Shown: piece by piece, positions 7,977 through 16,475 of the stretch
Numbering within the stretch: position 1 is the first letter of the stretch
Layout: each line of letters starts with the position of its first letter
Assembly: GCF_000455365.1 (NCBI RefSeq)
Contig: NZ_HG315684.1
Span: 854,684 to 905,406 of the forward strand
From: Halopiger djelfimassiliensis
Lineage (GTDB): Archaea; Halobacteriota; Halobacteria; Halobacteriales; Natrialbaceae
Direction of reading: 5' to 3'
DNA length: 50,723 nt
The notes under the pieces: generated by a model
Database searches by the model: none
What the model saw: the letters and a program-made list of their open reading frames with translations, nothing else
Told to the model about the DNA's origin: nothing
Made by a program: the position numbers and the translations under genes

Positions 7977-9569
7977 TTAGTCGGCACCGAGCCCGTCGAA
8001 GTAGATCGCCCGCCGTTCGTCGGCCGCCGGTGTCGTGACGAGCGAGACGCCGACGGTGACGACGAGGCCGATCCCCATCCCCACGAGGCCGGCCGACCAG
8101 CCCGCGTACGACCCCTGGAAGACGGTCACCAGTCCGGACCCGAGTGCAGCCGCGAAGCCGTCGATCGCCGCGGCCACGACGGCGGGCGCGATGGCCTCGA
8201 GTACCGTCGCGGCGGCGTCGATTCCCCCGACGATCGGCTCGACGAACAGAGTCGTCAGGTAAAACCCCTGACTGACGAGGAGGCCCATGGTGATCCCGGC
8301 CCGGGTCGTTTCCCGCCAGTACAGCGCGACGAGTACGGGCAACGCCAGCTGGGCGAACCCGCTGAAAGCCGCGTCCCCGAGTTCGAACAGCGTCGCGGGC
8401 TGGTGCAGGCTGACGAGAAACGCCGCGGTCGCGAAGACGACGACGACGACGCGGGCGATCAGGTCCTCCCGTCGCTGGGAAAGGCGGCGACCGAGGGTCT
8501 CGAGGACCGGCCGGTAGAGGTCCCGTGTGAAGTACGACGACCCCGAGAGCAGCATCGAGTCCGAGGAAGACATCATCGCAGCCATCGCGCCGGCGATCAC
8601 GAGCGCGGCGAACCAGCCGGGGGTAAACGCCGCAAGCACCGCGGGAAGGACGTTTCCGCCCTCGGGAACCGCGACGTCGAGGCCGCGAGCCCACGCGCCG
8701 AGCATGAACGACGGGACGAACAGCAACACACAGAGGACCGGCCACAGCGCGAACGATCGCTTGAGAACGGTCCGTGAGCCCGCCGCGAAAAAGCGCTGGT
8801 TCACCTGCGGGAACATCGTGACGCCGAACCCGATCACGATCGCCGTCGAGAGCATCCACTGGGGCGTGTAGTGGTCGCTTCCGAGGACGAGGTACTGTGG
8901 CGCTTCGGCCTCGAGCGCGGCGGTCGCACTCCCGGGGCCGCCGACGACCGCGAGCACCCACCCCATCGCGACCCAGGTGGTGACGAGCATGAACGCGCCC
9001 TGGAGGGTATCGGTCCAGGCGATACCGCGCATTCCGGCGACGACGACGTAGAGGATCATAAACGCCGTCACGAGCCCCGCGCCGACGGCGTAGGGAACTG
9101 CCCCGTCGGTCAGCGCCTGGAGTGCGGTGCCCGCACCGACCTGCTGGAGCATCACGTACGGGAACAGCCACAGCAGGCTGATGCCCGCGACCAGCCCGCG
9201 AAGCCACGGTGAGGCGAACCGGTCGCCGAGCATCTCCCCGAGCGTGACGTACTCGTAGCGGCGGCCGAGCAGCCACTGTTTGTAGCCGATCACGTACCAG
9301 AGGACCGCGAAAACGATCCCGTCCATCAGCCCCATAACCAGCACCCACTCGGGCCCCTCGTGGTAGGCGATGTTCGGCCCGGCAAAGAACGTAAAGGCCG
9401 ACAGGAGCGTCGCGAACGTCGTAAAGAGTAACACGACGGTTCCGAGCGTCCGGCTCGCGAGGTAGTAGTCCTCGGCCGTGCGATCGGTCAACCGGTACGC
9501 GACCACACCGACGAAAAGCGCCACCAGCAGATAGCCGACGATGATCCCGAGTTGCTGAGTCACGGTCAC
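7977..9569 (-). CDS. Sodium:solute symporter (SSS family)
   Basis: 530 residues with about 13 hydrophobic spans. The first spans include IIVGYLLVALFVGVVAYRLTDRTAEDYYLASRTLG, where DYYLASR is the family hallmark after TM1. Later spans include VVAGMRGIAWTDTLQGAFML, the sodium-solute symporter signature region. It is likely an Na+-coupled carrier for a carboxylate or similar solute (PanF/ActP-like); the substrate is not determinable. The start codon is GTG at 9569. It overlaps the stop of the DUF3311 gene (GTGA), which places both in one translationally coupled operon. Confidence 0.9.
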   Translation of the reverse strand: MTVTQQLGIIVGYLLVALFVGVVAYRLTDRTAEDYYLASRTLGTVVLLFTTFATLLSAFTFFAGPNIAYHEGPEWVLVMGLMDGIVFAVLWYVIGYKQWLLGRRYEYVTLGEMLGDRFASPWLRGLVAGISLLWLFPYVMLQQVGAGTALQALTDGAVPYAVGAGLVTAFMILYVVVAGMRGIAWTDTLQGAFMLVTTWVAMGWVLAVVGGPGSATAALEAEAPQYLVLGSDHYTPQWMLSTAIVIGFGVTMFPQVNQRFFAAGSRTVLKRSFALWPVLCVLLFVPSFMLGAWARGLDVAVPEGGNVLPAVLAAFTPGWFAALVIAGAMAAMMSSSDSMLLSGSSYFTRDLYRPVLETLGRRLSQRREDLIARVVVVVFATAAFLVSLHQPATLFELGDAAFSGFAQLALPVLVALYWRETTRAGITMGLLVSQGFYLTTLFVEPIVGGIDAAATVLEAIAPAVVAAAIDGFAAALGSGLVTVFQGSYAGWSAGLVGMGIGLVVTVGVSLVTTPAADERRAIYFDGLGAD

Positions 9570-9811
9570 GGCGGCTCACCCCCGGACCGGGGGTCCGTTC
9601 CGCTCGAGTCGGTTTCGATGCCGATCCCCCACGCCCGCTGTGTGAACAGCCAGAAGACGAGTGATGCAAGTCCCATCCAGCCGACGTGCCACCACAGCCA
9701 CAGCGGGAAGCCGGCGACGACCCGCCCGTTCCCCCACAGGAACCACGGGATCGCAAGCGCACAGAGGACGAGCGCGACCGCGATCCAGCCACCGGACTCG
9801 AGACGACCCAT
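9566..9811 (-). CDS. DUF3311 small membrane protein, SSS-transporter partner
   Basis: 81 residues with two hydrophobic spans: GWIAVALVLCALAIPW and FPLWLWWHVGWMGLASLVFWLF. The P-W pair and the FPLWLWWH motif match DUF3311, a small protein nearly always encoded directly upstream of SSS symporters. It overlaps the symporter start by 4 bases. The ATG at 9811 begins directly before the first span; the longer upstream frame is charged and unlike the family. It is probably an accessory subunit of the transporter. Confidence 0.85.
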   Translation of the reverse strand: MGRLESGGWIAVALVLCALAIPWFLWGNGRVVAGFPLWLWWHVGWMGLASLVFWLFTQRAWGIGIETDSSGTDPRSGGEPP

Positions 9812-9986
9812 GGGCGACTCTCCGGAGCCGACGTTGGTAACCCTTTCCTTCGACAACCCGTATCGAAGAGTATCGTTCTTCGGTCCGTCGTGACGGCTTC
9901 TGCGCGGGATTTTCCGTAGGTAAAATCGCTCTTTCACGGAGGAAAAAGCGTATACGTGTCGGACAGCGAATGAGAATCAGATCGCT

Positions 9987-10877
9987 ATGGCCCGTCTGTT
10001 CCCGTTCCGTTCCGAAACGTCCACACAGGACGGGCAGCCACGGGTCGTCGACCTCGAGGGAGAAGACGCCGACGCGGTGTTCAGCGCGCTCTCTTCGACG
10101 ACGGCCCGTCGGATCTACGCCCGACTCGACGACGAACCCGCGACGCCGAGCGACCTCGCCGACGCGATCGACTCCTCGATCCAGAACGTCCGGTATCACC
10201 TGGAGAAACTCGAGGACGCCGGCCTCGTCGAGGTCGTCGACACCTGGTACTCCTCGCGTGGCAACGAGATGAGCGTCTATGCGACCACCGACGGGCCGCT
10301 GATCGTCACGAGCGACGAGTCGAAGGCGGCCCAGCTAAAGCGTGCGCTCTCCCGGTTGATCGGCGGGGTCGGCGCGCTGGCAGGAGGCAGCCTGCTCGTT
10401 CAGTACGGGCTCACGCGGTGGTTCTCCGGGAGTCAAACGGGGGGAACCGACGGTGGGATGGTGACGACCCAGGACGACGCAGGCGGGGATGCAAGCGGCG
10501 GCGACGATCCCGGAGCCGACACCAGAGACGGCACCGAATCGGACGCAGATGTCGGAGTACAGGATACCGAAGAGACAGGGGAGGGGATGGAGAACGGTGC
10601 CGAAAACGGATACGAAAGCGGAGCCGAAAACGGGTACGAGAACGGTGCCGACGACGCGTCGGGAGACGTCTCCGAGGAGATGGCCGAAAACATCTCCGGC
10701 AACGGGTCCCTGCTCGACGGCGACAACGGGACCGCCGACAGTCTCGGCGATGGGGTCGCCGACGGGGCCGACGCCGTCTTTCAGACCGTCCCGCCGGGGC
10801 TGCTCTTTTTCCTCGGCGGACTGGCCGTGTTACTCGCCGTCACGATCTACTGGTACTGGTACCGACCGACGTACTGA
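9987..10877 (+). CDS. Membrane-anchored ArsR-like winged-helix protein with acidic repeat linker
   Basis: 296 residues. Residues 30-105 form an ArsR-type winged helix (FSALSSTTARRIYARLDDEP, SSIQNVRYHLEKLEDAGLVE). A first hydrophobic span (LIGGVGALAGGSLLVQYGL) is at about 128-146. A very acidic low-complexity region follows (about 150-262), including an 8-residue repeat ENGAENGY/ESGAENGY. The second span is LLFFLGGLAVLLAVTIYWYWY at the C-terminus. The layout suggests a DNA-binding domain tied to the membrane, possibly sensing envelope state. It is divergent from the DUF3311/SSS operon, with TATACG at 9951-9956 as a weak promoter candidate. The ligand is unknown. Confidence 0.8.
   Translation: MARLFPFRSETSTQDGQPRVVDLEGEDADAVFSALSSTTARRIYARLDDEPATPSDLADAIDSSIQNVRYHLEKLEDAGLVEVVDTWYSSRGNEMSVYATTDGPLIVTSDESKAAQLKRALSRLIGGVGALAGGSLLVQYGLTRWFSGSQTGGTDGGMVTTQDDAGGDASGGDDPGADTRDGTESDADVGVQDTEETGEGMENGAENGYESGAENGYENGADDASGDVSEEMAENISGNGSLLDGDNGTADSLGDGVADGADAVFQTVPPGLLFFLGGLAVLLAVTIYWYWYRPTY
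10590..10652 (+). repeat. In-frame 24-bp tandem repeat, about 2.6 copies
   Basis: Three successive units encode ENGAENGY (10590-10613), ESGAENGY (10614-10637) and ENGAD (from 10638). The 24-bp period keeps the frame, so copy number can change without breaking the linker of the membrane-anchored regulator. Confidence 0.7.
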
Positions 10878-10993
10878 TCGCGTGTGTTTCTTCACAGGTC
10901 AACAGCTATTTGCCCATCACGGCCCACATTCGACGTAAACCGATCTCAGTACGCGGCTCCCGCGTCATCGCCCCCTCCCGGGGCAGATCTCCC

Positions 10994-12391
10994 ATGGAAG
11001 ACACCTCGAAATACCTCATTCACGCGGATGTTACGGCTGACGGGGTCGTCGAGCGGAGCGACGTCGTCGGCGCGATCTTCGGGCAGACCGAAGGGCTGCT
11101 CGGCGACGAACTCGATCTCCGCGACCTCCGTCAGTCACAGAAAGTCGGGCGTATCGACGTCGAAATCGCAAGCACGCAGGGACAGTCACACGGCCATCTC
11201 ACCATCGCGACGAGCCTCGACAAGGTCGAAACGGCGACCCTCGCCGCCTCGCTCGAGACGATCTCCCGGGTCGGTCCCTGTCGGGCCGATCTCGAGGTCA
11301 CCGAGATCGAGGACGTCCGAGCGGCCAAACGAAAGGCGGTCGTCGATCGGGCGAAAGAACTCCTCAGGACGGGGTTCGACGATAGCGTCATGTCTTCGGA
11401 CGAGATCCTCGCGGAGGTTCGCCAGCACGTCCGCGTCGAGGACATCACCGAGTACGAAGGACTGCCCGCCGGCCCCCGCGTCACCGACAGCGACGCCATC
11501 ATCGTCGTCGAGGGGCGGTCGGACGTGCTCACCCTGCTGAAATACGGCGTCAAGAACGCGATCGCGGTCGAGGGAACGAACGTCCCCGACGCGGTCGCCG
11601 AGTTAACCCGCCACCGCACGGTTACGGCCTTTCTCGACGGCGACCGCGGGGGCGATCTCATCCTCGAGGAGCTCACGCAGGTCGGCGATGTCGACTACGT
11701 CGCCTTCGCCCCCTCCGGGAGTTCCGTAGAGGAGCTCGACCACCACGAACTGTTCGCCGCCCTCCGGAACAAGGTCGCGTACGACACCGTTTCGGGGTTA
11801 AACGAGCCCCGCGAGGCCGTGGCCGCGACCGACGGCAGCACGAGCCCGGCACCGGTCCCGTCGCCGGCACCGACCGATCCCGACGCCGTATCACCGTCGA
11901 TCGACGAGCCGGCCGATCCCGGATCCGATGACCGGGAGGCGACGAGCCGGTCGGGTTCCACACCCGACTCGAGTGACTCCCCGACGACCGAACCCGCCGG
12001 TCCCGATTCGAGTCCCGCCGAGCAGCCGGCCGCGGCGGGCGACGACGTCACAGACGCCGAAACGAAGCCCGACGAGCCCGAGACGGTCTACGGCCACGCG
12101 GCGGCGGTGATCCGTTCGGGAACCGATCGCGTCCGGTTTCTCGATGCGGAGACCGAAGTCATCGACGAAGCCGACGCGAGCGAGGCCTACGAGCGTCTCG
12201 CGGATCTCGAGCCGGTCCCGACGACGGTCGTCTTCGACGGGATTCTGGGACAGCAGTTGCTCGATCTCGCGGCCGATCGCGGCGTCGATCGGATCGTCGC
12301 CGGATCGCTCGGGCAGTTCACCAAACGGCCGACGAGCGTCCGGATCCACGCGATCGACGACATCGCGACCGAACCGCCGGACGGCGAGTAA
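10994..12391 (+). CDS. dnaG: DnaG-type primase (archaeal)
   Basis: 465 residues from MEDTSKYLIHADVTADGVVE, the usual N-terminus of archaeal DnaG. The TOPRIM domain carries IIVVEGRSDVLTLLKYG (catalytic Glu) at about residue 170, then FLDGDRGGDLILEEL (the D-x-D metal site). Residues about 276-356 are a Pro/Asp/Ser-rich linker. The conserved C-terminal domain resumes at YGHAAAVIRSGTDRVRFLDAE. Archaeal DnaG can prime RNA synthesis and also associates with the exosome. The ATG at 10994 is preferred; the longer frame upstream overlaps the preceding gene out of frame. Confidence 0.95.
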   Translation: MEDTSKYLIHADVTADGVVERSDVVGAIFGQTEGLLGDELDLRDLRQSQKVGRIDVEIASTQGQSHGHLTIATSLDKVETATLAASLETISRVGPCRADLEVTEIEDVRAAKRKAVVDRAKELLRTGFDDSVMSSDEILAEVRQHVRVEDITEYEGLPAGPRVTDSDAIIVVEGRSDVLTLLKYGVKNAIAVEGTNVPDAVAELTRHRTVTAFLDGDRGGDLILEELTQVGDVDYVAFAPSGSSVEELDHHELFAALRNKVAYDTVSGLNEPREAVAATDGSTSPAPVPSPAPTDPDAVSPSIDEPADPGSDDREATSRSGSTPDSSDSPTTEPAGPDSSPAEQPAAAGDDVTDAETKPDEPETVYGHAAAVIRSGTDRVRFLDAETEVIDEADASEAYERLADLEPVPTTVVFDGILGQQLLDLAADRGVDRIVAGSLGQFTKRPTSVRIHAIDDIATEPPDGE

Positions 12392-12502
12392 CGACGCCGT
12401 ACGGCACCGAGCCGACGGGAGCGGTTCGTGAGGGATGCCCACGCGTTTCAGGAAGGGAGCCGGTCCGAGGAGTTGATATGGGGATGGTCACGAGTGCAAC
12501 CG

Positions 12503-12688
12503 ATGACCCCATCGCTAACGGCCGCACTCGCCCTGCTCGGTACGTGGATCCTCCTGACGCTCGCGGTTACGGGAGCAACCGCGCGCACACAGCGGCGTTC
12601 GGACGACGTGCTCGACACCGTCGAACAGCTCGCCCGGCGGGAGCGAGACGAATCGGCTCCCGGCGTTCGATCTCGCTCGGAGGACTGA
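12503..12688 (+). CDS. Small single-span membrane protein, 61 aa
   Basis: MTPSLTAALALLGTWILLTL begins the protein. One hydrophobic helix covers residues 5-26, and a charged cytoplasmic tail (TQRRSDDVLDTVEQLARRERD) follows. The start is set by the helix beginning just after it and by GTTGATATG at 12472-12480, about 23-31 bases upstream. It lies downstream of dnaG and ends before a palindromic repeat. I do not recognise the family. Confidence 0.6.
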   Translation: MTPSLTAALALLGTWILLTLAVTGATARTQRRSDDVLDTVEQLARRERDESAPGVRSRSED

Positions 12689-12699
12689 CCCGACGCAGT

Positions 12700-12769
12700 C
12701 TATAGTAGCCACTGCAAGTCACTGCACACCCGATCGCACGACGGCTGTGCGATCGGTGTGTCACTATAG
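12700..12769. repeat. Nested palindromic intergenic repeat element, about 70 bp
   Basis: The outer arms are CTATAGT (12700-12706) and ACTATAG (12763-12769). Inside is a long stem: 12725-12739 pairs with 12747-12760 (CACACC-CGATCGCAC against GTGCGATCGGTGTG) with one bulged base and a 7-base loop. It sits between two convergent genes. The stop codon of the minus-strand gene (12764-12766) lies in its right arm. From memory, near-identical palindromes recur in intergenic regions of related haloarchaea, but I could not check this. It may be a REP-like or MITE-like element, or a bidirectional terminator. Confidence 0.65.
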
Positions 12770-13789
12770 CGCACAGCAGTCGAGCACGTCGGCGTGTGCC
12801 TGCAACAAGCCCTCCGTCGAAACGTCGGCATCGACGACGACCGTTCGGCCGTCCCGTTCGACGCGGACGTTCCGAATCCGATCGGAGTTCGCGTCGGCAT
12901 CCTCGAGCACGGACTCGAGGGAATCGATCGTGACCCGATCCGGATCGACGACGAACCCGTAGGTTACGTCGGTTCGGCCGGCCGATCGGACGGATGCCGA
13001 CGCCCCGATCCGTTCGGCGACGCCGACGGTTGCGGCCAGCGGGTCGGGTGCATCCGCGAGTGCCCGTCGAAGTCGCGTCCGCGTTCCGGATCCGAGGTCG
13101 GCGACGGCACTGACGTCGCCGTCGGGCACGGACTCGAGGTGACCGGCGGTCGCTGGTCCGGGGCGTCCTGCCGAACCGCGAGCACGGATGCCGAGTGCGG
13201 CGTCGGCGTGGCCGACAGCGGGGTGTGTTTCCGGGTTCGTCTGCGGTTCCGCGGCCGACTTCGACTGCCGGCCCCCCGCTCGGGTACTGTATCCGATAGC
13301 AACGGCCGAGCGCGTCGGAGCTATGGCGAATTCACCGTCGACGAACCGCTCGACACCGTCTCGGCTCTCGACGGCAGTGAAGCCCTCTTGCCGAAGCGTC
13401 GAGCGGACGGTATCGGCCGGGAACGAGCCGGTCGCGACTGCCGAACCGGTGACCGGGGTCCCGTCGACGACGCCGGCGGTGCCGGTGACGGCATGGACCG
13501 CATCGAGGGAAACGGGGTCGATCCGCTCCTCGAGGGCCGCCACGAACGGAGCGAGGTGTTCCGGGACGCGAGCGGTCCGGATCGCACTCCGGTTTGCCCT
13601 CGCGGTGATCGTCGTCGGTGGTCGGGAACCGACGGCAGTACCGGTCCCGCTCCGGCTCCGTGATGCCGACTCCGCTGTGGATCGGTTTCGTCGAGAACTG
13701 ACGGACCCGGCCGCGGTCCGGCCGAGCAGCGCCAAACCGCCGGTCGCAATCGCTGCTGCATTGTGGAGGATCGATCGCCTCGAGTTCAT
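12764..13789 (-). CDS. Tat-exported protein of unknown function, 341 aa
   Basis: The N-terminus MNSRRSILHNAAAIATGGLA carries a twin-arginine motif (SRRSIL) followed by a hydrophobic stretch ending near TAAGS, so export by Tat is likely. The mature part is Ala/Arg/Thr-rich, with motifs such as LAPFVAALEERIDPVSLDAVHAVTG, and ends with a Cys pair (DCCAL). I choose ATG 13789 over 13795 because the box TATAAAA (plus-strand reading) at 13812-13818 is then centred about 26 bases upstream. The stop codon lies inside a palindromic repeat. The function is not recognisable. Confidence 0.7.
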   Translation of the reverse strand: MNSRRSILHNAAAIATGGLALLGRTAAGSVSSRRNRSTAESASRSRSGTGTAVGSRPPTTITARANRSAIRTARVPEHLAPFVAALEERIDPVSLDAVHAVTGTAGVVDGTPVTGSAVATGSFPADTVRSTLRQEGFTAVESRDGVERFVDGEFAIAPTRSAVAIGYSTRAGGRQSKSAAEPQTNPETHPAVGHADAALGIRARGSAGRPGPATAGHLESVPDGDVSAVADLGSGTRTRLRRALADAPDPLAATVGVAERIGASASVRSAGRTDVTYGFVVDPDRVTIDSLESVLEDADANSDRIRNVRVERDGRTVVVDADVSTEGLLQAHADVLDCCAL

Positions 13790-13811
13790 ATCCATCGATT
13801 CGAGTGACGGA

Positions 13812-13818
13812 TATAAAA
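13812..13818 (-). promoter_or_regulatory. TATA box of the Tat-exported protein gene
   Basis: TTTTATA on the minus strand, -29 to -23 from ATG 13789. This decides the start in favour of the second of two nearby ATG codons. Confidence 0.5.
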
Positions 13819-13861
13819 ACGAGGGTCGGCGTCTTCTGACCGAGAAACCGTCGGCTCCCCT

Positions 13862-15190
13862 TCAGCCGAGCGTCGCAAACGAAAGCACCAGCAGCGCACA
13901 GACGAGCGCGCCGGACAACGTCGCGAGGAAGTTTACGCCCTGATTCCCGAGGAGCGATCCCTCGAGGGTCGCACCCAGAACGCTATCGACGGTCATCCCG
14001 ACGAAGCCGGCGGCGACGATGATCGCCGCGCCGATGGGGTCGACCTCGGGGAAGAGTCCGTAGGAGATGCCGGCGACGAGGGCTGCACCGACGAGACCGG
14101 CGAGTTCGCCCTGCCAGGTGACGCCGCCGTCGGTTCCGGGCTCGACCGGTTCCAGCGTCGTAATCAGCCGTGGCGTCTCGAAGACGCTGCCGATTTCGCT
14201 CGAGAGGGTGTCGCTCATCGCGGTCGCGACGGAACCGGTGAACGCGAAGAGAAACAGGATCGGATCGACCGCAAGCACGGTGGTAGAGCTTGCGGCATAG
14301 CCGAGTACCGCAGCGAGCGCGACGGCGGCGTTACCGAGGACGTTCCCGCTCCCGCGTGCGCCGTCGTTGTCCTCGGCGACGCCGAGTTCCGCTTTGCGCT
14401 CGTAGCGGAACTTCGTGGCGAGACCGCCGATCGCGAAGAACGCGATGAGGACGACGAACCAGCCGTAGCCGCCGAGGACGATGGTCAGCAGGCCGAGAAA
14501 GACGCCGGTGAGCATGCCCGCGACCGAGGCCGTCTCGAGGGCGTAGGAGACGTACCCGAGCGCGACGGTGACCGCGAGCGCGGCGGCGACCTCTGCGGCA
14601 CCGAGTGCTGGCTCGAGTTCCGCGAGCAGCCACAACAGGAGGCCGACAGAGAGCATGACGATCGGGTCGTCGTAAAGCAGGAGCATATCGCGCAAGAGCG
14701 CAGCGAGCAACGCGCCGCTTGCTGCGAGGAAGACGACCGTCGGAAGCGTCGGCCCGATGGCAAGACCCGACGCTGCAAGCGCAGCTATCTGGCCGCCAAC
14801 AGCGGCGACCGTCGCCACGAGACAGAAGGCGGCGACGACGAGAACGTCGTCGTCACCGACGTACGTCCGCGTAACGCGTTCGGCGAGGTTCCCGTATCCG
14901 ATGAGGAACACGGTGCCGACGAAAACCGCAAGCGACATCGACGAGGAGACGGCGACGAGTCCGAGTGCGACGGCCGCGAGGACGAACGTGATCAGTCCGT
15001 AGAGGCGGCCGTCCTCGTAATCGCCGGGATACGCGAGGAGATCGAACAGGGGACCGTCGGTGACGACGACCGCCCCGAGCAGGACGATCGCAGCCAGTAC
15101 GGCTCCCCCCTGTGGGCCGACGAGCGGAACGGCGAGCGAGAGCGTACTGAGAGCCGCGAAGACGCCGGCTCGCCGAACGGGTGCTGTCAC
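13862..15190 (-). CDS. DUF92 (TIGR00297-like) polytopic membrane protein
   Basis: 442 residues, GTG start, with about 11-12 hydrophobic spans. The second half carries the DUF92 pattern: GGLATKFRYERKAELGVAED, ATAMSDTLSSEIGSVF, TDGGVTWQGELAGLVGA, and the C-terminal GMTVDSVLGATLEGSLLGNQ. DUF92 proteins are related to VTE6-type prenyl-phosphate kinases of plants and cyanobacteria. A role in prenol or polyprenol phosphate metabolism would fit the two cis-prenyltransferase-like genes nearby, but that is inference. Confidence 0.88.
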   Translation of the reverse strand: MTAPVRRAGVFAALSTLSLAVPLVGPQGGAVLAAIVLLGAVVVTDGPLFDLLAYPGDYEDGRLYGLITFVLAAVALGLVAVSSSMSLAVFVGTVFLIGYGNLAERVTRTYVGDDDVLVVAAFCLVATVAAVGGQIAALAASGLAIGPTLPTVVFLAASGALLAALLRDMLLLYDDPIVMLSVGLLLWLLAELEPALGAAEVAAALAVTVALGYVSYALETASVAGMLTGVFLGLLTIVLGGYGWFVVLIAFFAIGGLATKFRYERKAELGVAEDNDGARGSGNVLGNAAVALAAVLGYAASSTTVLAVDPILFLFAFTGSVATAMSDTLSSEIGSVFETPRLITTLEPVEPGTDGGVTWQGELAGLVGAALVAGISYGLFPEVDPIGAAIIVAAGFVGMTVDSVLGATLEGSLLGNQGVNFLATLSGALVCALLVLSFATLG

Positions 15191-15358
15191 GATATCGGTG
15201 TCTTTCTGTGGCGTTCACTTGAAGGTTCCCGAACCCGAATCGCGCCCGATATCGGCGTCCTGCGCGGCTCTCGAGCGAGATGGTGGTCCTCGCCGTTCCG
15301 TCCCCGTTCGCGGCTCGGACCCGTAACCTGTATGGTATTGCCCTGAGAACGTAATTTC

Positions 15359-15964
15359 GTGGGACTGTACGAACAGTATCTGGCCCTCCGAATCCGCCGC
15401 CACGACGTCGACCTGCCCGAACACATCGCGCTGGTCATTACCGAGCGGGATCTGCTCGAGCGGGGTGCATACGAGACGCTCACCGATTTCTTCGAGTGGG
15501 CGTTCGAGTACGCGTCGCGCGTGACCGTCTACGTGAGCGTCCTCGATACCGCAGCTATTCCCGCGTTGCGACGCGAACTCGAGACGATGAACGCCCCGCG
15601 GGAGGTGGCCGTTCGGGATCCGGACGACCGATCGCGTGCCGACGCTCCGATCCAGATCGGGATCGGTCTCGGTGGAAAACACGAGTTCACAAGCGCCGTC
15701 CAAACGCTCGCCGAAAGCGTCGAAGCAGGCGAACTCGAGCCCGAAGGGATCGATGACGAACGCGTCGAGCAACATCTCGTGTTCCCGTCGGAGCCGGATC
15801 TGGTCATCAAAACCGGCGCGGAGCGGCTCTCGGACTTTATGATCTGGCAGTCGGTCTACTCGGAGCTGTACTTCACCGACGTCAACTGGCGGGATTTCCG
15901 CAAGCGGGACTTCCTGCGAGCGGTCCGGGAGTACTGTAACCGATCGCGGCGGTTCGGCCGCTAG
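15359..15964 (+). CDS. Short, divergent cis-prenyltransferase (UppS-like) protein
   Basis: 201 residues, GTG start. The C-terminal third matches undecaprenyl diphosphate synthases: PDLVIKTGAERLSDFMIWQS, then VYSELYFTDVNWRDFRKRDFLRAVREY. In the N-terminal part the usual diphosphate site (I-M-D-G-N-x-R) is replaced by ALVITERDLLERGAYET, so the catalytic Asp and Asn are missing. At 201 residues it is also shorter than the usual 240-330. It is probably a non-catalytic partner or regulator of the true UppS at 16476-17447, comparable in idea to the NgBR/Nus1 subunits of eukaryotic cis-prenyltransferases. It is divergent from the DUF92 gene. Confidence 0.75.
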   Translation: MGLYEQYLALRIRRHDVDLPEHIALVITERDLLERGAYETLTDFFEWAFEYASRVTVYVSVLDTAAIPALRRELETMNAPREVAVRDPDDRSRADAPIQIGIGLGGKHEFTSAVQTLAESVEAGELEPEGIDDERVEQHLVFPSEPDLVIKTGAERLSDFMIWQSVYSELYFTDVNWRDFRKRDFLRAVREYCNRSRRFGR

Positions 15965-15973
15965 CGCGTTCGA

Positions 15974-16369
15974 TCACCCGGAGCCGGTTTCGGTCCGCGG
16001 CCCGGACGACGGGGTCGACTCACCCGAACCCCCGACGAACCCCCGCTCGATCTCCGCCGGCGGCTCCTCGAGCGCGACGACCGGGGACTCCATTCTGACC
16101 GTCCCGCCGTCGTACTCGACGATGTCGTAGGCCTCGAGCGTCGGCAAGACGTCGTGAACGAGCGTAATCCGTACCCGATCGATCGCGGCGTCGTCCCATC
16201 TGGCGATCACGTTCGTCAACCGATCGACCGACAGCGGTGTTTCACACGCCGAAAGCACGTGGAGTGTGATCCGTGTCCGGGCGTCTGCGAGGAGCGTGTA
16301 GGCGTCGTCGACCGGAACGTCCGTCACCCGAACGAACCGCTCGACGTCGACGGGAGCACTGCGCGACAT
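15974..16369 (-). CDS. DUF7344-type winged-helix regulator
   Basis: 131 residues from MSRSAPVDVERFVRVTDVPV. The core reads YTLLADARTRITLHVLSACE, TPLSVDRLTNVIARW, then VRITLVHDVLPTLEAYDIVEYD, the helix-turn-helix and wing of haloarchaeal DUF7344 proteins. A Pro/Gly/Ser tail follows. The start is set by TTTATTA about 24-30 bases upstream. It lies between the UppS-like gene (convergent) and uppS. A broken relative is at 115-353. Confidence 0.75.
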   Translation of the reverse strand: MSRSAPVDVERFVRVTDVPVDDAYTLLADARTRITLHVLSACETPLSVDRLTNVIARWDDAAIDRVRITLVHDVLPTLEAYDIVEYDGGTVRMESPVVALEEPPAEIERGFVGGSGESTPSSGPRTETGSG

Positions 16370-16392
16370 TCGCCTAGTATTGAAATAATCGT

Positions 16393-16399
16393 TAATAAA
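16393..16399 (-). promoter_or_regulatory. TATA-like box of the DUF7344 gene
   Basis: TTTATTA on the minus strand, -30 to -24 from ATG 16369, in an AT-rich pocket of an otherwise GC-rich region. Confidence 0.5.
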
Positions 16400-16475
16400 A
16401 TTCTTCTGGTGGCGTAGCGAACGGTTTCCCGTCTGATCCAGCAGTTTCCGCGGTACTTCGAGAACGCGGCACCGA

